Positions 48,816 to 61,600 of a stretch of 64,000 bases of DNA are shown here, piece after piece. Under the pieces are notes generated by a model. That model searched no databases, was not told the DNA's origin, and was given only the letters and a program-made list of their open reading frames with translations. Both the position numbers and the translations under genes were made by a program. Position 1 is the stretch's first letter. The number at the start of each line of letters is the position of its first letter. The stretch is from Vanessa cardui (Eukaryota > Arthropoda > Insecta > Lepidoptera > Nymphalidae): assembly GCF_905220365.1 (NCBI RefSeq), contig NC_061154.1:14074001-14138000 (forward strand), read 5' to 3'.

Positions 48816-48939
48816 ATAATCTGACTCGAACCACCCCGCATTGGAGCAGCGTGGTGGAATGTGCTCCTAGCTCTCCTCAAAGGGAGTGGAAAATTTAAAG
48901 GCTGTTATTATAGGAAAATAATAATAATAATCTGACTCG
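48816..48939 (+). mobile_element. 5'-truncated SINE with 13-bp target duplication
   Basis: Body 48829-48926 starts in the 3' half of the main SINE (ACCACCCCGCATTGGAGCAG) and ends GGCTGTTATT plus an AATA-rich tail. It is flanked by the exact repeat ATAATCTGACTCG (48816-48828 and 48927-48939). Confidence 0.95.
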
Positions 48940-49341
48940 CAATCATGATCATGACTTTAAAACGAATTATAATAAATTATTTTACAGACGATGAAACTTC
49001 AAACAAATTATTGTACGGCACAGTGTTGTAAGATAACGTTCCTAGGAGTTTTCGTTACATATGTCAAACAAAACAGTCCTTGTAATATTATAACAATGAC
49101 TATGTACATTTATTCACGACTTGTTTTAATGTTAAACCTATAATATGATTAAAATATCAACTAATACGTTTGAATTCGTTAATATTATATATACATACAA
49201 AGCCACATTTAATTTTATTAAAGTTATTAATTAGGCCCCATAAAGCTTTTACGTGTAATTAACGTCCCATCCTATTGTGTTATTCTGATTTGTATTCATA
49301 TTGAAATAGTATGCTATGTATGAGCTGTACTCTATTGTATA
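48940..49341. other. Non-coding stretch upstream of the SDHA-like gene
   Basis: AT-rich. No promoter motif stands out. Confidence 0.4.
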
Positions 49342-49611
49342 CTATCGACCCACCCCGGCTTCGCACGGGTTTAATGCTGATACTAAATATACTATATACT
49401 TTATTTATTTACGACTTCACATAAGAAATATGTAAAATTATCAGTTTTCCTTTACTATATTGTCCATGTATTATATACAAAAACCTTCCTCTCTCGAATT
49501 ACTCTATCTATTAAAAAATAGCATCAAAATTCATTGCGTACTTTTAAAGATTTAAGTATACTAAGGGACATAGGGACAGAGCAAGCGACTTTGTTTTATT
49601 CTATGTAGTGA
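49342..49611 (-). mobile_element. Non-autonomous Helitron (family H2) abutting the SDHA-like gene
   Basis: The minus-strand start TCACTACATAGAATAAAACA follows A (49612), and the end GAAGCCGGGGTGGGTCGATAG is a mutated CTAG (49345-49342). It finishes only about 30 bp before the first coding ATG of the SDHA-like gene (49642), so it occupies the place of the proximal promoter or of the last part of a 5' UTR intron. Confidence 0.8.
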
Positions 49612-49641
49612 TTAATTAATTTTAAATGTTTGCAGATATTG

Positions 49642-49690
49642 ATGTGTATGAAATGGCAAAACAGCATGTTCGCAAAGCGAGTTTTAAGAG
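49642..49690 (+). CDS. SDHA-like exon 1 (start, presequence)
   Basis: ATG 49642 opens MCMKWQNSMFAKRVLR plus one base of Gly17. The peptide is basic, without acidic residues and with alternating hydrophobic residues, fitting a mitochondrial import signal. A second ATG at 49648 would serve equally. Donor GTTATT is weak but gives exactly the phase required by the next exon. TTTGCAG just upstream (ending 49635) suggests a spliced 5' UTR. Confidence 0.65.
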
Positions 49691-52600
49691 GTTATTATTA
49701 TATTAATAATAATATTTTAATTCTCATTTAGCAATCTACATTTATTGGCGAATTTTGTAACTTCAATTATTTTTTGTTCTTCAATAATTGGAAACGATTA
49801 TGATTTGTACATTTTTAAATAGTTTTAAGATTTACGATTTTTGTTAAGATGTATTTTCAGGAACGAAACGTAACGCATCATATACGATTCAACAACACAA
49901 ACACGACTGCTTGGTTATCGGCGCGGGAGGAGCAGGCCTTAGAGCGGCTATAGGGCTTGCTGAAGCTAAGTTCTCCGTAGCACTCGTCAGCAAACTATTT
50001 CCTACTCGCTCACACACTATTGCTGCTCAAGGCGGAATGAATGCATCTATAGGTAACTTAAGTCATAGAAACTAATCAAACGTTTGACAGATTTATGTTT
50101 AGAAAGTTCTTATTAAATATACTCGTCCCTTTTTCCCTTGACTTTTGTGGTATCCGGAAATCTGCATGGATCAATATAGTGAAGTAAGCTCAAAACTTCG
50201 TTCTTAATCTTGCGAGTCATTTACATATTTACCAATGAAAATACGATACAGTTAATTGTAAAACACATTATAAGTTATCAAAGCATTGGTACTACTAATA
50301 AAATTCGTTCGCCACGTCTTTCTACCTGTCTGTCAGCCTGTCTGCCTTAACGTGGTGAAGTGAAAAACCTCTGAAAGGTTTTTCAAGTATAGACGGAGTG
50401 AGTGCTTCATGATTAGGTGTAATGTCCATTATGGTCGTGTCAAGGTTGAAATATAGGAATAATTGTTGGAGATTACGTAAAGAATCATCGAGACGAGAGC
50501 TTTATTGATGTGCGCCGAGTAAACCAATGGTGTTATATATGTATGTATATGTATGTATATATGCTATAAAAGTAATTTAATTTTTCCATCTGTCAATAGG
50601 CAGCATGCACGAAGATGATTGGCGCTGGCATTTCTATGATACCGTCAAAGGATCCGATTGGCTCGGCGATCAGGTAAAATAGATTTAATGACACAAAACA
50701 TTTTTTAACACACATGTCAATTTTGGAATCAATATAAAATATTTTTATCAAAGAGAAACCAGCAGTGGAACATTCACTTTGTACACTAACATAAATATTT
50801 ATTTATTATCTTTGGCATTCGCTTGAATACTTTGATAAAAATGAAAACTAAAAAGTTGTTATTTACTCAATATTCTATTGCACAATCGGGAATTCCGCGA
50901 GAGCGAGCTTAACGAAGTTACTTTCTCTGCGAACGTACAGAGAATTATAAAGGTAGGTTCATAAAAGAGGGAATAGAATATCATATTTACAACTGTGTAG
51001 TATTATGAATGTTACCCGCAAATAAAAACAAATGTAGGTATATATGTCCCAGGCAACAAGCTTAATTATTCATACAATGAAGCTAGTTGCCTAATAATAA
51101 ACAAGCTACCTATTTTTATTAACATGTAATATAAGTGTATATATTTTCCAAAGATGTTAATTAAAAAAAACTAACCTGTTTCCAATAAACGCCTAATTAT
51201 ATATAATAATTGACTATGTATTTTTCTATTAAGTAAGATCAAGTTACCATCAATTTAACATCCTCATTAATTATGACAATTTAAATAAAGGTTACAAGTC
51301 TGTTTGTCGCAATCAAAGTTTTGCGAGAGTAACCTTCGCCTTCCATATAATTTATTGATTCAATATCATAATTTATATCACATTACTATTGCATAATATG
51401 AATATAGCAGGGACTATTGAATTTACTTTATTATATACAATTATTCTTGTAATTAATTGATCAATAATTTGTAAAACTGTAATTAATATTATTTTATATG
51501 GCATAGCATTTAATACTGACATGTAAAACTATTTCTTATTTTAAATATGATTGAGCTGTCATTAGAATACAATTGGACGATAGCGGGGCATTCAATAAAA
51601 AAGATAGAGAGATTGGACCATCATTTTAAAACGATAATATTATTTTGGCCATCCAGAACTACTGAAATTATAAACGTCATACTAGTTAAGTATTTTGTGA
51701 AAACTAATTATCAAACAAATACTACTAGCATGCTTAGTATTAGTGATACACGGGTGGGTCTTTGTAGGATCGAAAGACTTAATTAATCGTTACTGTGGAA
51801 TAATACTCGCAACAAACATAAAGGGAAATCGAACATATTTGAAATTCATGCGTACGATTATTACGAATAATATTTCGTTAATTGACAATTTGCAATAATA
51901 ATATTTTGCCGTTTGTGGTTTTGGTTCAAATATCGAATGATAAACTATTTTAGTTGTCAACGTTTTAATATAATTATCAATTCAATTACGAAAATAAAAG
52001 TAGGAAAATAATTGGTCACGTCTGATATTATTTAATAAATGTGATCATCTCAGTTGATAGGGAGGGTCGAAATAATTTTATATATAGTTGTAATAAATGA
52101 AAAAAATATAAAAAAAGATAATATATACTTTAATAATTACATCAATTTACTTATAATTATGTAAGGTTGTGTTGGCTACATTTTAAGACTATTACTTTTT
52201 TAGAGATATATATGAGTGGAATGCTGTTTGCCGTCAGTACACTACAATATATAAAATATTACAATTTTTTTGTAGTCTTCATATTTCTCACAAATAAAGG
52301 AACCATTTAATTTACTCATGAAGATTTACAAGTAATTTGATAATTAACATTTCATCATATTACCGCTCATGTAATTCTCTTTAAAAAAGGAGTACACTCT
52401 TTCCTTGAAGGTATTGCTGCAAGATAAATATAATGAACCCTTAAGTAGGTATACATTTTTGTACCTGTACGTGTCAACTTATATTGGTTTTAAAATTAAT
52501 TGTACTGCAACGTTCAATATTCAGTACGCTAACGTATTATTTGGAACTGATATTACCAAATTTGAATACCACGAATACTTCATAAGCGTTTACGTGAATT

Positions 52601-55600
52601 CGGAACGTTATTGACGCTAGCAGTATTGAAATCTCGACAAAATTAATGTTAATATTGTGTCTCCATAAGTACAATTGAATTACATTATTTGGTAAAGTTT
52701 TGTTATAAAAATTAGTTTATTTAGGATTTATTCATGTGAACAGAGTAAATTATTCTTGACGTACGACGTTTGTATGTTAAATTACGTAAATTTATTTAGT
52801 TTAGAATTTGGATATTTAATATTCATTTATGATTTTTATTTTGACCTAATATTAACTGAGAAATAAATTGAATTATATGCTCTTTATATAGGAGAATAAA
52901 TATCATCATATTATCGACCGATTATTAGATTGATGATTATTTTAGGAATCATTGTCAATACGTATAAAATCTTGATTGATTATAATTAAGCAGAGTTACA
53001 TTTTTTTTGGTAGGATTGGACCAGCCAAAGATTGAGTTTATTAATCATAATTCTGTAACCCAATTTATAATTATTTAAAGCTAGCAGTGAGGTACGAACA
53101 ATATGTACTAGATAAAATCAATTCACATTAAGCATGACTTAAATCCCAACAGACATAACGAGACATAAGCAAATAATCTACCTAATCCTCTAGCTCCCTG
53201 TATTCCCTATGTATTAGCACTATCAATATAATTAAATTTCCATCTCTAATTCTACAAAACGGTACAATACAAATAAGCTTTATAATACATCAAAGAGAAT
53301 TAACAATAGAGGTTTTAATATGAAGACTATGAAACCATACCCGCTTAAAAAAGCTCTCATAAAATATCTTTACAAAAGATTTTACCTTATTACAATCTGC
53401 ACTCTATACTAATATTAAAAATGAGAAAGGAACTGTCTGTAACCTCTTCGCACTAAAAACGATTCATATGAAATTTGTTACAGTGATTATTTGAGTCCCG
53501 AGTCAGAACATAGGTTACGTTTTTTTATCACCCCTCGTGGGGGTAAAATAGCGAGAGACTGTTTGGGCGCTATGTGTAAAGTTTACAATTTTCGTGCGAG
53601 TTATGCCGCAGCTTCAGTTTGTTATAAATTTGATGCAATAGTTATTTGTTACGCGAAAGTTATTTAATAAAACCGTTTTAATACCTTATTATGATGTGCT
53701 TGTTCGTTTGTGGAAGTTGTGTTTTAATAAAGCCGTGTCGGTGTGAATACATGTTTAAATACACTTAGATACAAACAAAATCGCCGGCAGTCATGTCATA
53801 TGATGTATTATATATTAAAAACTTTTTCAAAACATAATGCATCATTCATTTGGTAATTTTCATGAATATTTGGTCACTGGTTTTTAGTTTAGGACCGCAT
53901 AGGATGAGTCTAATTTATTAAATATACATATATGAACATAGTTTGACTTTCACTAGCGACACTAAAAAATATCTCAATGTTTTGGGATATATTATCTCAA
54001 CTTTGAAAATACCGAGATTGCCAACTCATATCATATAAGTGTTAGTTTTTCCGTTTTTTTTTATTTTACATGGGTAATTTGCACTTCGTTACTCGTAACT
54101 CAAAAACGATCGGATACTTATACTCATAACGATTCTTTAAGTGTTGTTATGTATGCCTTTTTCAATTTCTCGTTTAAGATTAATTTTCTAGCTTCAGTGA
54201 AGATGTTAATCAATGATATCTTGGGGTAAGCCTTTGTGAAAGTCCGTATGGGCGGTACGTCCGTAGTTTCATATCCTAACACCAAACAGCAATAATTTTT
54301 AACATTTCTGGATCTGGTTTGAAAGACGAATGAGTGTTGGTAACTACAGACAAGCGACATAATTGCAGCTTGGTTCTCGTGGTTGATGCATCGGCAGTAT
54401 GCTAACTCCATTTCAAATAATTAAAAAAAAGCTCATACACTCAATCGTTTTGGTTTTCAAAATGATATGTTACTGTTAAAAATATGTTAATGTTTGTTGA
54501 ATTTGAAAATAATTCATTTCTCTCTTCTCTTAGGACTCCATTCAGTACTTGACAAGGAATGCACCTAATTGCGTTTTTGAATTAGAGAACATGGGTATGC
54601 CATTTTCTAGAACTAAGGATGGCAAGATCTACCAAAGGTCCTTCGGCGGTGGTACCATCAAAAACGGTAAGGAGATCGCAAAGAGAACTTGTGCTGTTGC
54701 TGATAGGTGAGTACATTTTTATTTATATATTTTACTTTTATGTATAAAAACACGTTCACGCACAAAATCAATTTTGTATAATGTCAAAAACATTTTGACA
54801 TAAAAAATATATCCACTTAAAAAATATATCCACTTAAAAAATCGAAAGATTTTTTTAATACATTTGCTTTATCTTTGCTATAATATTGACCAGTGCTACC
54901 ATCTATTGACAAGAGTGACGATATTATTTTCCTTAAATTTCGCCAAACGAACAGCGCCATCTTTTGGGTGGTGTACAACGAACTGATTAGATGGTACTGC
55001 AAGTAATTTCTAGATGGTATAGTCGAGAAATAATAAATAAAAATGTTCTGCTCAATTGTCGTAACCATTAAAATTTAGGTATCAACATTTTTACAATAGA
55101 AATAACATTTTTATTGAGAATTATAGAAAAGTAAATAAATAATACTTATATAGCACAAACAATATCATGATTTATTTAAAGATAAATCTATTAACTCTGG
55201 AAGTTCAATTTCTACGCGTTTATTTATTTGTTAATAAAATATTATTTATTTACTTTTTCTTGTACTTCTCTCAAGTCGTATTCACGTTCAATAAGATACT
55301 CGTAAGTACAATCGTCCTTCACTCTGATTCGAGGGGGGAGGGGGAGCTGTTGGAATTATAAGTGAATAAATTTACAATATGGTATCATATCATTACATAG
55401 AAATAAATGGAAATTTGACTTAATATACCCAATATGCAACAGCAACATTGTTAAATAAGACACCTTCTCGTGAGCTGTTTATCCAGCAACATGATTCAAG
55501 TTCAGATTAGCTCATATTGCAAAATATCATCAGCGCTTAGTGTATTTATGATTTGCAGAACGGGACATGCTCTTCTCCACACCTTATACGGGTACACGAC

Positions 55601-58600
55601 AAAATTTAAGAACATCGATCTTTTCTCTGAATACTTTGTACTGGACCTGTTGGTACAAGATGAAGTTATTGTGGGCGCCTTGGCGTTAGATATGGATGAC
55701 AGCAGCTTACACAGGTATATAGCATAATGTCTTATGTACTGCCTGGGAACTGGTAATTTTTTTGTTTTTAAGAAAGCCAAAACCCGATCTCAGTGCCACA
55801 TATCAGGTCAGGTCATGAAAATCATCAAAATTGATCCAGGTAGGTTAATGGAATCCATTTTGGAATAAGTAAGTATATACACTTGCCCATAACACTTGTG
55901 TGTTTTGTTTTGTATGTAAATATGAGTGAGTATATCTGTGATATGAAAAAAACTACGTAGCTATAGTTTTTAAAAGGAGAATGATCTCTGCAGTACAATC
56001 TCATTCGGTTCGTTTAAATACATTTTTATATTACTGTTTATGTTTTTATATCGTGTAACATTTTTTACATATTAATGAAACAAGTCTGTGCAATTATTGT
56101 GCAAATAAACATAAAATGATTGATTGATGATTTTGGGTTGTCTGGAAAAGTTGGCTGAGCCATAAAATCGCCTGTTGTACAACACTTTTCTACTATCTAC
56201 TTCTTTTTTTATATTCTATTTTTGCATTTTATTAATTTTGTGTTACTTTCTTTTTTTTGTTTTTTGTTTATGGTGTACAATAAAGTATAATTCAAATTGA
56301 GGTATTTTTGACTATATGGCAACACTTACAGCTTATATTGTTTACCCTATATAAATATTTTCTTATGGATTTTTGTAAGACTATGTCTAATACTTGAATT
56401 ATGATGAAACTTTTACTTTTATTTATATGAATACGCGATTTTATTTCGGTTTAAGTATAAAAGCGTGTATTTATATAATTAAAGTGAGAGTAAATCGTGA
56501 TCATCCGCCGTTCGACGACGTTTCAAGATACATCAGACTTCAGTCGATTAATTGATACTTATTTTTTTCATAATCATTATTCATATTTTAAAGATTATTT
56601 ACCTCAGTAATGATTCGCGCGATGTACATTAATTTTATTTTTAACTTTTAGTAACTTAAAATATTTTTAGTAATGCCTAATTATATATTAACAATAGGTA
56701 TTAGTATGTAAGTATTTGTTGTTGATTTTTAGACATATAAATAACTACAGGAAGAAACTCAAAGAGGAAGCTATATGTGTCTTGACTTTGACTTTGGCTA
56801 CGACGAGTTCTCTTCGACTGACTAAGAGGAGACATTGTCGTAACCATGTCTGAGCAAGACAACATTACTCGTTTCAGGAAGACTTATTAAATTTAGTATA
56901 ACTACAACACGGTATTACTTAGTTCTTAAGTTTTAAAGTTTAGTTTCTGTCAAATATTTTTATATAGACATATTATTACGCATATTATTAAGTCGTCTTA
57001 ACAAAACAATCGTCTATAAGTATTTTGTCCTGTGTTGCGTGCTGTTACTGTTACGTGATTTTCGTTTGGTATTACATTGTAAATTTTATACATATTACAT
57101 TTAAAAAATATCGCAAAATACTATACTTACTACAAAAAATGCCTAAAACGCCTTGAGCAAGCTGATAGCGCCGGGTAAGGGATGACTTTTTTATTAATAT
57201 CTGCTTTAAAATAATTAATTTATATATTTAATTTGAGGCTGTTATTCTTTAAATAGAAGTTCGATGATATAATGTTACTATGATAATTTAAAATAATAAC
57301 AGTAAGAGGTGTGCCCGGCGTTGGAGGCGGAGAGGCGGATCCTGACCTGCGATGTAGTCTGAAACTCCTCCTTATGAACAGACGCGACGGCGATGCTATA
57401 TCGGGTCGTGGCGTCATTACCTCGTTTAAGAGACCTTCATGACCTCGATTCCATGTACTCGTTTTGAAAATTCTTATCGAGTAATTTTGTGTAATGCTTT
57501 CGTTCGGATTAATAACAGGGTACGCACAATCCAGTAAAACCTTTTTCATGTTCATAATTTGCTGAAATCGTAACGCCGTTTACCCAAGTCGTATAATTAT
57601 TTTTCAGAACTTCTTTGCTGTTGCTCTATCGTTCGAGAATTGTCATTTTTAATTTACTTTGATAAGATTCCACTCCATACCATTTCATTTTGCGAGTAGG
57701 GCGCATTCGATCTGTTTTCTATAATTTTATATAGGCAGAGGAGACTATTATTTATTGTAAAATACTAACTAGCTCACGCGTATTGTAAGTATTATATTCA
57801 TGAATAGTTTACGAAATTGTAATTCATGATAATTAATATGAAGGTATTGATTGAGATCAATCCCTGTAACATTTTAACACAATAAATTTGCGATTAATTT
57901 TAGCATAAGGAGGTGTCTAATATCTCGTTCTTATTTTAACTTAGATAATTCTAGATTAGTTTAGTTTAGATACAGACAGATCACAGCGAGAAATATACAT
58001 TAAAATACATTTAATTTCAATTTTTATAATTTTAAACGAAGCTAAATTGTTTTAAGACTATGGGCTTACTTATGTCATAACATTTAACTTAATTCATTGT
58101 CAGTTCAATTTTCCGTGCTATATATTGTGTACTAATCGTTTCAGCAGTACTATTGTCTACTGCCTTGGCTTAAGCTATGGCTACAACAAGATCACTTCGT
58201 TTATTTCAAAGAAGTGGCATTGTTGTAGTCCAGTCTAAGCAAGGAAAAGTCATCACTTCTTAGGAGAGAACTTATTTAACTCATTATCTGATTGTAAATA
58301 TCTGATTATTTTGTTATTTGTAATATAACTATACATCTATACATATAATGAAATTGGAGTGTCTGTTTGTAACATTAAAATGCATATGTGTTTATACAAA
58401 TATACCAAAATAATATTTTTTAGAATTATTGTCGGTCTGTCTGTCTGCACAGTCTGTTCCGGCTAATCTCTGAAACGGCTAGACCGATTTTGACAGGACT
58501 TTTACTGGCAGATAACTGATATAATAGGGAGTAACTTAGGCTACGATTTTTTTTTGTTATTGTCAAAAGGGTACAAGGTCGCGGTCTCAGCTTGCAACCA

Positions 58601-61600
58601 ATAACTATATAAAACGCATAACAGGTCGACATCGCTGACTCACTTCAACTGTTTAGTCATCGTAAGGTTACATTCATCAAAAGGAATTAGCCTTACGATG
58701 ATTTGACATTGAAATGAGTATTTCACCGATAGTGTAGCGAAGAATCTAATCATCTTGATCGTGCAAATAACATCATAATCAGTCGACTCCTTATGTGAAG
58801 TTGGTCTGTATGAAATGTTCAAAAAGCCTTGCTCGATCAAACCTTGTATGTCACTTTTTTAAATCTTATCCTAATTTAGAGATGTGTTTATATGATTACA
58901 TTTAATATTGCATAATCATGATTATCTTCTTATTATTTTGTTTATTACATGAATTATAAATATTATGTTGTATTTTCAAATTTTTCTTTTAATATTTCTT
59001 GTGAAAAGTGTTATATTGTATACGAATATTTTCAGCAGTAATATTGTCCTGTCTTGACTTAAGCTATGGCTACGACAAGATCACTTCGTTTTTTTCAAAG
59101 AAGTGGCATTGTTGTAGTCCAGTCTAAGCAAGGAGAAGTCATCATTTATTCGACGAAGACTCATTTAATTGTTTACAGATCTGTTAACATTTAAATGTTA
59201 TGTATATATTATCCTTTGTCAAACGTGTTATATTGTGTACAGATCATTCCAGAAGCACCAGTATTTAATGTCTTGCCTTAAACTATGGCTATGACATGAT
59301 CACTTCGTTTATTACAGAGAAGTGATTTTGTTGTAGCCCAGTCTAAGCAAGGAAAATACATCATTTGTTTAGGGAAGACTCAATTAACTGATGAAATTAT
59401 TGTGAATATGTGCTTATATTGTTGTTTATATTTACGCGTATTCTTCTTCCATAATATTTACCTAACTTAAAAAATCCGTTTACTATATTTTGGTTAATGT
59501 GTTATGAAATGTACGAATCGCTTTCGAGCATTCGTTTTTACTGGTAATCGAGATGTCTCAACTTAAAGTTGTACTACGATACGATACGATACACTTTAAT
59601 ATACGTTTAACTAAAAGTTATTCTATCGTAGCAATGTTTGAAGAACGAGAAACTGTCGTATGTTTTTTGAAAATGCACTAATCTATTGAAATAAATCTGA
59701 TAAATCTACTTTTCTTAATTTATACTATATATTATATATTTAATTTAGTAAAAATATTTTAAGTTTTAAAGGTTTAAAATTACCGTGTTTTAGCAACAAA
59801 CATCTGCTAAACGAAACATAGAGAGGAAAGAAAAGAAAGACTCGAACTATTCACACGACACAAATACTTCAGTTCACTTCGAAGTATTAATTTTGTCATC
59901 ATTTTTTAATTCTTTCCCTTCGATTCTCGGTACGGGGTGTTTAAACTATCATAGTATCTGTACGAGGCGTATTCGATCTCTCTGTATCGAACGTTTTAGA
60001 CAATTAAAATGATTGTGAACATGTATTTGTTCTGTCATTTAAAATATTAACATTAACCATTTATGTATGTCTTAAATGAACTGGGATTCAGTTATATTTA
60101 TTATTTTTTCTTTAAATTTCATATCGTGGTCTTCGATTTAGCAGCACGAGTGCATACTGTCTTGACATAAACTGTTACTACGGCAGGATCAAATTTTTTA
60201 TTTCATAGATTTGGTAATGGCGTAGCACAGTGTATGCAAGGAAAAATCAGCATTTTTTGGGGAATATAATTAAACTGTGTAATTGTGAATGTTTGCTTAT
60301 GTCTTCAAATTTAACTTTTTCATTTTTATTTGAATATTTCTTATTGATATTGTATATTGTGTACTAATCGTTTCAGCAGTCCCAGTGTCTACCGTCTTAA
60401 CTTAAGCTATGGCTACAACATGTTCACTTCGTTTATTTCAAAGAAGTGGCATTGTTGTAGTCCAGCCTAAGTAAAGATAACTCATCTTTTTCTTGAGGAG
60501 GACTCATTTAACTGTTAACATTTAAATGTTATACTTTTCAAAGGTTGTCTTGAATGAAGTCACCATGTATTATGTTATGTCAAACGTGTTATACAGTGTT
60601 CAAATCAAAGCACTAGTATATTATATCTTGACTTAAGCTGTGGCAAAAACAAGATTACTTCGTTTATTTCAAAGATTGAAGAAGAAGTATTGTTCTAGCC
60701 TAGTTTAAGCAAGAAGAAGTCACCACTGTCTGAGGAAGATTCATCGAAATCATTATGGATATATGCTATTTTTTTTTCGTTTATAATATGAAGGTTAAAA
60801 ATGAAAATATCTTTAAATGTGTGAATTTTGAATTCTGTCACAGTCAAAAGGCTATTATTGAACCAAGTTTTGAAAAATAATATTGATGTAGCAACAACAC
60901 GCACTTGAAAAAAACACAGAGAAGGAAGACATATCTTGGCTTAAACTATTGCTACGACGAGATCACCTCGTTTATTTTGCCGAAGTATTCTTGTCTTAGC
61001 AAAGTTTAAGCGTGGATAAATCATCGTTTGTATTGGGAGGAAGCATTCGTTTTGTCTTTAAATAGTTTAATTGTTTTCCTAGCAGGCATTTACAATAATG
61101 AAGAAATACGAAACGGAATGAAGATACCTTGACGTAAACTTTGTCTATGATGATATTATTTCGTTTGACTTCAAAGATCTGATATCTTCATAGCGAAGTC
61201 TAAGGAAAGAGAAATCAAGATTTGATTCCGGAATACTCATAAGATCATCATTATGTCGTTTGTAATATTGATATTAACCTTTTACTACTTAAAATTTACT
61301 TCAATTTAATTTCATTTCAATCGATAGTGTTAAAAGTTTTATAATATGTACGTGTTCATTAATCGTTCCAGCAGTACCGGTGTCCACAGAAAGGAGCACA
61401 TGCCTTGGCTTAGGCTATGTATACAACACGATTGCTTCGTTTATTTCAAAGAGGCTGTTTTGTTGTTGCGTAGTCTGAGGAAGGTGACTTAACGTTTGTT
61501 TAACAGTATTATATTACTTGAAATAATCTTAAGTTTTCTATTGCTTGAAAATGTATTGTTTTATTTCGTTTCTTCAGCACTTCTGTCTTAAGAATAGAAC

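Noticed and set aside
54817..55068. 83-codon minus-strand frame in the SDHA-like intron
   Set aside because: No domain. The words CTACCATCTATTGAC and GCGCCATCTTTTGGG suggest a small repeat instead, but its ends could not be defined.
55502..55780. 92-codon minus-strand frame over an SDHA-like exon
   Set aside because: Antisense shadow of exon 55559-55714.
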